In this document: piece after piece, positions 1 through 6,500 of the stretch
Layout: the number at the start of each line of letters is the position of its first letter
Position numbering within the stretch: position 1 is the stretch's first letter
Position numbers and translations under genes: made by a program
Origin: Coleofasciculus sp. S288
GTDB taxonomy: Bacteria; Cyanobacteriota; Cyanobacteriia; Cyanobacteriales; Coleofasciculaceae
Direction: 5' to 3'
Assembly: GCA_020216575.1 (NCBI GenBank)
Contig: JAIUYC010000161.1
Span: 1 to 7,432 of the forward strand
Length of the DNA: 7,432 nt
The notes under the pieces: generated by a model
The model's input: only the letters and a program-made list of their open reading frames with translations
Told to the model about the DNA's origin: nothing
The model's database searches: none

Positions 1-1
1 T

Positions 2-1390
2 TGGTCGTCTCTTCCTACCAAAGCCTCAACTCCGTTGGTGATCGCAATTGTCGCGGCTGTTTTAGGCGCGGCGTTTACACTCACCGTCACTTATAAGCCT
101 CCGGAAGTCTCGGTATCAGCTACTAGGGCTAAGACAGCCTTTAAACCGCGAACTGTACCCCCTGTAGAGTCAATCACTATCCCAGATAGTCTAAGTCAGG
201 CCAATCAACAGGAAGCTCTTCCCCCACTTCCCCCCATAACGTCTTCCTGGGATGATGTGATCGCACCCTTAGCATCCAACCGCCTCCACAATCAAAAGCG
301 CCAACGTGATTTTAAGACGCAACGGAATGCAGGTGTAAAGCGATCGCCTCAGCAGGAGAGCAACCTCACGTCATCAACGCAGGCAGCCGTTAATTTGCAA
401 ACGTCCTCCGCACTTCCATCATTTGTTGAAGTCGCATTGAAACTTGCTCAAGAGTTGCAAAGCCAAGCTGTAGCCCAGGTTAATTCTCCAACTCAGTTGC
501 ACAAAGAGCAAGTAACACCGCCTGTAGTTGAAACGAATCTCACCCAAAATCAGCAGGAATCAGCACCAGAGGCGGAACAAGTTAAACTGACACTGCAAGA
601 TGTTATCGTTCTCGCTGGAGAAAACAACAGAACCCTCAAACAGGCTTACCTCGAAAGGATTGCTCAACGACAAGATTTAGCTGTCGCTGATAATACCGTT
701 AGCCCAAATTTAACTCCTCCAGCTTCAGTATCGGTTGCTCAATTCCGAGCGGATGGAATGACAACCAGCAACGGTAATCTTGACTCTGAGGCAAGGATGT
801 CTGTCAAGATTCCGACTGAGAGAGATTTGAGTTTTGGTTGGCTTGCTAATAAGGATGCGACGCTTGATTTAGATGATAGGATTAGCATCACGGATAACGA
901 CTCATTCAGCCAGACTCTCCAGCTCAGGTTTGATCAGCCTCTATTCAGAGAAGCTGGAGTTAATGTGAACACAGCTTCCATTGAGATTGCTCAGCTTACT
1001 GAACAAAGCAAGATTGTCGCTTTAAAATCAACCCCGATTGACACGATCATGGAGGCAATTTTGGGCTATCGGGAAGTACTTCAGGCGCAGGAACAAGTGA
1101 AAATGGAACAGCGATCGCTTGAACTAGCCCAACAAACTTTAGAAGCCAATCGTGCCTTAATCGAGGCAGGTAGTTTAGCCCCGGTTGTGTTCGTTCAAAG
1201 TAAAACGGCTGTCGCTAATCACCAACTCAGCTTGTTAACTGCTCAAAATCATCTGGCAGCAGCCAAGCTAGCACTCTTGGATAGTCTTGATATTGACCAA
1301 GATATTGATATTGTGGCAGCAGAAATTCCTACAGCAAAACCCACTCTGTTAGAGGCTGACAAACTGGAACCGCTAGCCTTTGAAAATTAG
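2..1390 (+). CDS. TolC-family outer membrane efflux protein, 5' open at window edge, C-terminally truncated
   Basis: TolC-family proteins form trimeric outer-membrane/periplasmic channels for type I secretion and efflux. The frame is open to the left edge, so the true start is probably outside; a TTG at 35 is possible but has no ribosome site and would drop an in-frame Lys-containing lead-in (..LPTKASTP). Residue numbers count from that TTG. Residues 2-22 form one hydrophobic segment (signal or anchor). About 25-180 is a Pro/Gln/Ser-rich linker. From about 183 (KLTLQDVIVLAGENN) to the end it matches the first half of a cyanobacterial OEP domain: AYLERIAQRQDLAVADN, LRFDQPLFREAGVNVN, the ILGYREVLQAQEQV helix and the ALIEAGSLAPV turn. 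It stops at PLAFEN, where family members normally continue into a second OEP repeat of roughly 200 residues. Nothing downstream resembles that half. The family is clear; function is doubtful, since half a barrel and hairpin should not assemble. It may be a pseudogene remnant. Confidence 0.8.
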   Translation, partial: WSSLPTKASTPLVIAIVAAVLGAAFTLTVTYKPPEVSVSATRAKTAFKPRTVPPVESITIPDSLSQANQQEALPPLPPITSSWDDVIAPLASNRLHNQKRQRDFKTQRNAGVKRSPQQESNLTSSTQAAVNLQTSSALPSFVEVALKLAQELQSQAVAQVNSPTQLHKEQVTPPVVETNLTQNQQESAPEAEQVKLTLQDVIVLAGENNRTLKQAYLERIAQRQDLAVADNTVSPNLTPPASVSVAQFRADGMTTSNGNLDSEARMSVKIPTERDLSFGWLANKDATLDLDDRISITDNDSFSQTLQLRFDQPLFREAGVNVNTASIEIAQLTEQSKIVALKSTPIDTIMEAILGYREVLQAQEQVKMEQRSLELAQQTLEANRALIEAGSLAPVVFVQSKTAVANHQLSLLTAQNHLAAAKLALLDSLDIDQDIDIVAAEIPTAKPTLLEADKLEPLAFEN

Positions 1391-1403
1391 TGCAGGGGAA
1401 GTA

Positions 1404-1511
1404 TATAGCATTTCCTAGCCTAGTGAGGTACATCATTGAGCTTCAAGTCCCCCTTTTGAAGGGGGATTTAGGGGGATCGTGTTGTACCTCACATCAGAGA
1501 GAACCGCTATA
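1404..1511. mobile_element. MITE-like palindromic element with terminal inverted repeats and TA flanks
   Basis: The 108-bp segment starts TATAGC and ends GCTATA. Its outer 30 bases pair with each other at 19 of 30 positions without gaps: the 6-bp tips, a 3-bp block, and a perfect 10-bp block GTGAGGTACA (1423-1432) with its complement at 1483-1492. The TATA at each end fits duplication of a TA target, as made by IS630/Tc1-type transposases. The centre holds a separate hairpin, TCCCCCTT-TTG-AAGGGGGA (1448-1466), followed by TTTAGGGGGATC, a motif I recognise as dispersed in filamentous cyanobacteria. There is no ORF inside, so it would depend on a transposase elsewhere. It lies 13 bases after the truncated TolC stop and 5 bases before the ribosome site of the next gene. 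Confidence 0.65.
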
Positions 1512-1516
1512 GAAAT

Positions 1517-1525
1517 AAAGGAAGG
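1517..1525 (+). promoter_or_regulatory. Shine-Dalgarno site fixing a TTG start at 1532
   Basis: AAAGGAAGG ends six bases before TTG at 1532. This is strong enough to support the rare start codon; no ATG or GTG lies in frame nearby. The site is only 5 bases beyond the MITE end, so any promoter for the gene must lie in or beyond the element. Confidence 0.7.
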
Positions 1526-1531
1526 TGTGAA

Positions 1532-2056
1532 TTGACAACAAAAGTATCGTTTTGGCTTGTTCCCGCAGAAGAGGACAGAGCCTTTTTCCAAGACTTAATA
1601 GATAGTCTGGCACGAGAGTATGACGCTCCATCGTTTACTCCCCACGTCACTATCTACTCAGGGGAGTATGCCCCGGATGAATCTCTGGCTGAACTGATTG
1701 AAACGGCAACACGAGGAGTTCAACCTTTTTCTCTAAGCGTCGATAGAATTTTCTATACAGAGGAATTTACCAAGACGTTATTCGTGCAATTTTACCCCAG
1801 TGCAACGCTCAGTCAGATATCAGAAACGTTACGAAGCAACTCGAAAAAACCATCTAACTATGCTCTTAATCCCCATTTAAGCTTGATTTACCAATATCTG
1901 AATGAGGAAACCCAGAAAAACTTAACGAATTCGCTTAATTTGCCAAAATCTGAAGTGTTTTTTAGTGAAGTAAGAGCTATCTCTACTCCCCAGAAAGTCC
2001 AAACACGGGAAGATGTGGAACATTGGCAAGTAATTTGCGTCAGTCAGCTTCAATAG
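1532..2056 (+). CDS. 2H phosphoesterase, cyclic phosphodiesterase (CPDase)-like
   Basis: A 174-residue, probably cytoplasmic protein of the 2H phosphoesterase superfamily. The two defining H-x-T/S motifs are present: H38-V-T40 in SFTPHVTIYSG and H115-L-S117 in NPHLSLIYQYL, 77 residues apart. The layout closely follows plant cyclic phosphodiesterase: an N-terminal strand with FWLVP, FxPHVT, a central VDRI strand, PHLSLIY followed by an EE-rich helix, and a terminal W-x-V-x-CV strand. Length is also close to the plant enzymes (about 180). Characterised CPDases open ADP-ribose 1'',2''-cyclic phosphate, a by-product of tRNA splicing, and 2',3'-cyclic nucleotides; the bacterial substrate here is unknown. 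The TTG start is chosen for its strong ribosome site. The MITE sits directly upstream, so expression may be altered. A different 2H group (LigT/ThpR) is less likely because the CPDase-type flanking strands fit better. Confidence 0.82.
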   Translation: MTTKVSFWLVPAEEDRAFFQDLIDSLAREYDAPSFTPHVTIYSGEYAPDESLAELIETATRGVQPFSLSVDRIFYTEEFTKTLFVQFYPSATLSQISETLRSNSKKPSNYALNPHLSLIYQYLNEETQKNLTNSLNLPKSEVFFSEVRAISTPQKVQTREDVEHWQVICVSQLQ

Positions 2057-2192
2057 CCCCAGATAATACAGCCACTCTAGAGTTTAGTCAATTTATTGTT
2101 ATTGCTTCGGCTGACTTTATAAATGTGTTACGGGTAATACGTTTATAGTGAATTTATTGGGTGGAAATACCCACTTCTACGCTGAAAACAAC

Positions 2193-2273
2193 GCTAATAG
2201 TAGAGTCTTCCAGTCAAGGCGAGTTCGCCCAGCATCCGTTATTTGGCGTTAGCGTAGTGACTCTACTAGGAGC
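2193..2273. repeat. Imperfect long inverted repeat
   Basis: The arms TAGTAGAGTC (2198-2207) and GACTCTACTA (2259-2268) are perfect complements. After a two-base mismatch the pairing resumes with GCT (2193-2195) and AGC (2271-2273). The loop holds a smaller stem, GGCGA-GT-TCGCC. It could be an unclassified palindromic repeat or a structured transcript. Confidence 0.5.
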
Positions 2274-2316
2274 TTTACTACACCTGCTCGCTCAGTCAAG
2301 CAGGCTTTTCTCATGG

Positions 2317-2332
2317 AGTAGCGATCGCTACT
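2317..2332. repeat. 16-bp perfect palindrome centred on a HIP1 octamer
   Basis: AGTAGCGATCGCTACT is self-complementary over all 16 bases and contains GCGATCGC at 2321-2328. After a two-base bulge the flanks TCAT and ATGA can extend the stem. HIP1 is a genome-wide cyanobacterial marker; the four extra paired bases on each side exceed the core motif. Confidence 0.6.
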
Positions 2333-2417
2333 ATGAAATTTAGGCACAACGACCTATCGGCTGAGTTGAAGCCAGTCCACTGATCGCTCTTTGAGAGCAT
2401 AGCAGAGTGAATTTGAC

Positions 2418-2876
2418 ATGACAATTTATTTTTATAAAGTTGATAAACCCTACGGCTGCTTTTCCAACTTCTCCCCTCACCCGATTCAGATTGAAGGGGT
2501 AGATTGGCAAACTGTGGAGCATTACTATCAAGCTCAAAAATTTGTCGGTACTGAGCATGAAGGGCTGATTTCAGTCATTCGAGCGGTAAAGACGCCGATG
2601 GAAGCGGCAGCGATAGGGCGCGATCGCACCCGCAATCTCCGCCATGACTGGGAGCTGGTAAAATGCCAAGTGATGTGGCAAGGTGTTCTGACCAAGTTTC
2701 TGACCCATACTGACATTCAAGCTATTCTTCTTGATACCGGCGATGAGTTAATTATCGAAGACTCTCCCATTGATTACTACTGGGGTTGCGGTGAGGATAA
2801 AACGGGTCAGAACCAACTGGGTAAGATTCTCATGGATGTCCGTCAAGAAATTCGGCAGCGCAGGTTCAAGAAATAA
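2418..2876 (+). CDS. NADAR/YbiA-family N-glycosidase
   Basis: A 152-residue, probably cytoplasmic protein of the NADAR (YbiA, formerly DUF1768) family, at full family length (E. coli YbiA is about 160). Conserved blocks are all present: CFSNFSPHPI (14-23), W30-x-T-V-E34-H-Y-Y-Q-A-Q-K-F42 with the expected active-site Glu34, the R68-D-R-T-R region, and the closing block E114-D-S-P-x-D119-YYWGCG through GQNQLGKILMDVR (130-142). YbiA cleaves the N-glycosidic bond of early riboflavin intermediates; other NADAR members act on NAD/ADP-ribose-type substrates, including removal of ADP-ribose from guanine in DNA. Sequence alone does not decide which applies. ATG 2418 is the natural start, although its ribosome site is weak. 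No DarT-like toxin lies beside it in this window, which makes an antitoxin role less likely. The upstream CPDase-like gene is on the same strand but 361 bp away. Confidence 0.88.
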   Translation: MTIYFYKVDKPYGCFSNFSPHPIQIEGVDWQTVEHYYQAQKFVGTEHEGLISVIRAVKTPMEAAAIGRDRTRNLRHDWELVKCQVMWQGVLTKFLTHTDIQAILLDTGDELIIEDSPIDYYWGCGEDKTGQNQLGKILMDVRQEIRQRRFKK

Positions 2877-2889
2877 TACAACTTCTGAG

Positions 2890-2951
2890 AGGTGGTAGGG
2901 GAACAAGAGGTAAGAATTTTTTGACAACCAAAAATCTAAACCCTACCACCT
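2890..2951. repeat. Long two-stage hairpin after the NADAR gene, possible terminator
   Basis: AGGTGGTAGGG (2890-2900) and CCCTACCACCT (2941-2951) pair perfectly over 11 bases. Inside, AGAATTTTTTG and CAAAAATCT pair imperfectly around ACAAC. It starts 13 bases after the NADAR stop, so it may end or stabilise that transcript, but no T-run follows the stem as in a classic intrinsic terminator. Confidence 0.6.
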
Positions 2952-2969
2952 ACTACCTGCTACCTGCCC
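2942..2969 (+). repeat. Short tandem heptanucleotide repeat, consensus CCTACTA
   Basis: Four consecutive 7-base units start at 2942, 2949, 2956 and 2963. The second equals the consensus, the first and third differ at one position and the last at three. The array overlaps the right arm of the preceding hairpin. It fits the STRR class of heptanucleotide repeats known from filamentous cyanobacteria. Confidence 0.55.
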
Positions 2970-3114
2970 GAAAGGGCTTAATCAGCACAATAGCTTTACG
3001 CTCTCAGCGAAAAACTTTTTCGTTCCGAAGCGTTTTGCGAGCGGGTAATCCGAGATTTTAAATTACAATCAGTAATAATACTTAGCATCTAAGTTATTGG
3101 GAAAACCATCAGGG

Positions 3115-3223
3115 ATCAGTGCTTATCTAAGCGATCGCAGGGTTCCTACTTAACTTCCTTGCCTTTGGAGTACGGAAACGGGATAGCCATACGGCTATAA
3201 CGCCTCGGTAAGTTAACACTGAT
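3115..3223. other. Candidate structured element with three nested helices
   Basis: The helices are ATCAGTG (3115-3121) with CACTGAT (3217-3223), TTAACTT (3150-3156) with AAGTTAA (3210-3216), and ATAGCC (3183-3188) with GGCTAT (3193-3198) closed by the tetraloop ATAC. All pairs are perfect. The right arms of the first two helices abut and could stack, leaving a 28-base bulge on the left that contains a HIP1 site. It matches no RNA family I recognise and could be a mobile palindromic repeat. Confidence 0.3.
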
Positions 3224-3531
3224 GCTCGCTCTAGGCAGCGCTAAGGCTCGCCCTGTTAATGAAAAGAGTTTGGCTAAAGCAAACATTTTACATCCATTGA
3301 TTGCCCGCTCAGCCTTCTAGGAGGTTGCCGTAACACCCAAAAGACTGACTTAAAACGCTTTACTCTTTTTTACGTTGTAAACGAAAAATCTTCAGGGTTG
3401 CTCGTGGTGATTTAAATTTTATGAACTTCTGGGTTCCTATGAATGTACTGACGAGCTTTAAAGATACAGAATGCATGTAAATAGCTAAGATTCATACACA
3501 TTTATAGACCGAACCCATAAAAGAATGTTTT

Positions 3532-3538
3532 GGAGAGG
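3532..3538 (+). promoter_or_regulatory. Shine-Dalgarno site fixing the GTG start at 3545
   Basis: GGAGAGG ends six bases before GTG 3545. A TTG at 3530 would add five codons but would place this site inside the gene and has no ribosome site of its own, so GTG is preferred. Confidence 0.75.
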
Positions 3539-3544
3539 ACGATA

Positions 3545-6500
3545 GTGCTACAGCCAGAGCTCAACCAGGAAGATTTGTTACGTCGAATCACCAACCGGAT
3601 TCGTCAATCCCTGGAATTGCAGGAGATTTTAACAGCGACTGTTGCTGAAATCCGAGCGTTACTGGGGACTGACCGGGTAATGGTATACCGATTTAATGAG
3701 TCTGAGGGTGGAGAAGTGATTGCTGAGTCAATTTGCGACAATTGCCTTCCCCCCTTCAAAGGGCTTAACTTCCCAGCCGATGATATTCCTGAAACAGCCC
3801 GCCAAATGTATCTGAAAGAGCGCCAGCGTTCAATCGTGGATGTTTCTGCGGGGATAATTGGTTTGTCGCCTATCGTGTCCCCTAGAACTGGCGTCGGCGT
3901 TGGCGGTAGCGCAGCATCAGAGGCTCAAGGAGCATCAGGTGCACTAACCCTTAAGGAAATTCACTATCGTCCTGTAGACCCCTGCCATGCTAAATACCTC
4001 AAGGCAATGGGTGTCGAGTCTTCAATGGTTCTGCCGATTTTGCACTATGATATCCAGGCTCAGCACGCGGAGGAGCGTCTCTGGGGGCTGTTAGTGTCTC
4101 ATAATGCCAAACCCCGAGCAATTTCGGCACGGGAACTGGAAATTGTGCAATCAGTGGTTGATCAAGTTTCAATTGCGATCGCTCAGTCAGCGCTCCTGTC
4201 TCAGGCACGCCAACAACACTTGAGAGAAGCAACCATCAATCGGGTGTCCACTCTGTTACACTCCCTGCCAACCATTGAGCTAAAAGCTGCGTTGGAGGAA
4301 ACCGTCAGCGCGTTCGGGGGTTGCGGTGGCAGGCTCTACATCGCGCCTTATAAAACAGGCGAAACTGCCGAGTTATTTACCTGCGGGATTCAACCCCTTC
4401 CCATCGGCGGAGGACAAAAGAGTTTACTCGAAGAACATCCCATCTTTTCAGCTTGGGCTTCGTCAGGAGTAGAGAGTTTAGAGCGGTTCCAGCACAATAG
4501 CAGTACGGGAGTAGGAGTTGCACAAGACGCTTCCAATGTTAGCAAAACAGCGCCCTTAACCCAGCCAGGTGGACAAGCATCCAAGGTACTGGAGAGCCGT
4601 TTATTGACAAACTCCTGCCCAATTCCCATTCCTCAATCGCCAACCCCCAATCTCCCCAATTCGGGGTGTGAGCCTCTGACCATTTCCGATTTGTATAATA
4701 CCCCTGTTTTGAGCGTCCTCGCATCAGCTTTCCAGTCCACTCCGATTCGGGGAATGCTCGTTTTGCCGTTGTGTTATCGCTACTCCTTCCTCGGTTACCT
4801 CAGTATCTTTCGTTCGGCAATCGATCTGGAAATCCTGTGGGCGGGACGCTTTGACACCAGCCAAAAACAAAACCTTCCCCGCCAGTCTTTCGAGGCGTGG
4901 CGAGAGTTAAGACATGCTCAACCGCAAGAGTGGACGAATCAGGATGTGGAATTAGCGATCGCATTAGGTCATCACTTTGCCATGGCGATTGGGCAGTACG
5001 AATTGTACGCTCAGGTGCAGTCCCTCAACGCTAACTTGGAGCGACAAGTCAAGGAGCGCACCGCTAAACTACAACAAGCGTTGGAGCAAGGACGGGCTTT
5101 CCAACGAGTTACGAACCAAATCCGCAGTACCCTCGACCTGAAAACAACCCTGCAAACGATTGCGCGAGAAGTCCGAACCCTACTTGACACAGACCGGGTG
5201 GTAATTTACCGACTAGCCGGAGACACCCCAGGAGAAGCGATTGTGGAATCCATCAAGGGTAACTGGCTCTCTATTTTAGGGACTAGCGATTGGGAACTGG
5301 AGACTGAAGATTGGGGACAAGGGGGAGCTAAAGATGCGTCCCCCACTCCCTTATCGTCCGAATCACCGCTGGCCACTCACCAACCCCCCATCTCCAATCT
5401 CAACAAAGTGCGAGTCATTAATGATGTCTCCCAAGCTAACCTTACCCCCACTCATCGAGAGTTCTTGACCCACTTCCAAATTCAGGCAACTCTGATCGTT
5501 TCCATTGGAGTTGGTGATCATCTTTGGGGGCTTCTGATTGCCCAAGAGTGTAAAGCTCCGCGCAACTGGCACGAGTCTGAAATTGAGCTGCTCCAACAGC
5601 TAGCCGATCAAGCAGCTGTAGCGATTCAGCAAGCCGAACTTTACGAACAAAGCTGCACCGCAGCCGCCACAGCAACGGCTCAAGCTAAAAAACTTGCGAC
5701 CATCGCCAAACAACAAGAAGCATTATTTGGGGTGATTACCGAAATCAGAGAATCCCTGGATGTTGATACAATCTTTAAAGCCACAACGACCGAAGTCCGG
5801 CGATTGCTCGGTGCTGATCGAGTGGCAGTATTTCGCTTTGCTCCTGAGTTTGGCTACGATCGCGGTGCGTTTGTCTCTGAGGACGTAAAACCGGGTTTGC
5901 CTCAGGCAAGTCCTGAAATTCAGGACTACTGCTTTGGGGAGACGTATCGTCAGGGCTGGATTCAGTCCATTGCTGACATCTACAATGTAGGGTTGAACGA
6001 ACACTACATCAAGATTTTAGAGCAGTTACAAGTCCGAGCTAGCTTGGTAGTGCCATTGCCAAAAGGAGATGCCCTGTGGGGATTGCTCTGCATTCATCAG
6101 TGTACGGCATCGCGACAGTGGGATGCCTCGGAAATTGAGTTTGCCAGTCAGATAGCGGCTCATCTGGGTGTTGCGTTGCAGCAAGCCGAATTACTCGCTC
6201 AGACTCGTGAGCAAACCGAACAATTAGCGATCGCCTTTCAGGATCTCAAGAAAACCCAGACTCAGCTGATTCAGACTGAAAAAATGTCCAGTTTGGGGCA
6301 TTTGATTGCCGGGGTTGCCCACGAAATCAACAACCCTGTTAATTTTATTTGCGGCAACCTCTCCCATACCAGCCAATATGCTCAGGATTTGCTCAAGCTG
6401 CTACAACTCTATCAAAAGCATTACCCCCAGCCCGCCCCAGCCATTGCCGAACAGTCTGAAACCATTGATTTGGATTTTCTGTGCGAAGATTTACCGAAAA

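Larger units (their letters stand above)
2057..2417. other. Intergenic region with inverted repeats; no convincing gene
   Basis: This 361-bp gap contains a 10-bp palindrome ACTCTAGAGT (2074-2083) just after the phosphoesterase gene; a weak promoter-like pair CTGACT (2111-2116) and TAATAC (2135-2140), 18 bases apart; a long inverted repeat (2193-2273); a small stem CCTGCT/AGCAGG (2283-2288 with 2299-2304) followed by CTTTTCT that could be a weak terminator; a HIP1-centred palindrome (2317-2332); and a short hairpin GCTCT-TTG-AGAGC (2386-2398) 19 bases before the next start. A 60-codon GTG frame (2161-2343) runs through these repeats but lacks a ribosome site. Confidence 0.5.
2877..3544. other. 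Long intergenic region and leader of the phytochrome kinase
   Basis: This 668-bp gap has no convincing gene. It contains a large hairpin and heptad repeats (2890-2969), a palindrome CGAAAAACTTTTTCG (3008-3022), a small hairpin CTTAG-CAT-CTAAG (3081-3093), a three-helix candidate structure (3115-3223), an A/T-rich stem TTTTT(A)CGTT-GTA-AACGAAAAA (3367-3388), and a weak promoter-like pair TTGCTC (3398-3403) and TATGAA (3420-3425), 16 bases apart. The octamer GGGTTCCT occurs twice, at 3139 and 3431. Short frames at 3222-3320 (32 codons), 3421-3480 (19 codons) and 3525-3545 (6 codons) have weak or no ribosome sites. Confidence 0.5.

Noticed and set aside
215..240. CTTCCCCC direct repeat in the TolC linker as a possible heptad array
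   Set aside because: There are only two copies and they encode an ordinary Pro-rich linker, so a repeat element is not supported.
2161..2343. 60-codon GTG frame with a hydrophobic middle (VSVVTLLGALLHLL)
   Set aside because: It has no ribosome site, no recognisable family, and overlaps a long inverted repeat and a HIP1 palindrome, which explain the sequence better.
2885..2900. CTGAGAGGTGG resembling part of a TPP riboswitch
   Set aside because: The partner ACCTGA-type segment is absent, and the bases are better explained by the perfect 11-bp hairpin.
3222..3320. 32-codon ATG frame before the kinase gene
   Set aside because: It lacks a ribosome site, matches nothing I recognise, and begins inside the right arm of a candidate structured element.
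3301..3345. B12-box-like string AGCC...AGGAGGTTGCC suggesting a cobalamin riboswitch
   Set aside because: The match is loose, the other conserved riboswitch segments are missing, and the downstream kinase has no link to cobalamin.
3421..3480. 19-codon ATG frame in the kinase leader
   Set aside because: The only upstream GGTGA is ten bases away and weak. A leader-peptide role cannot be supported from sequence alone.
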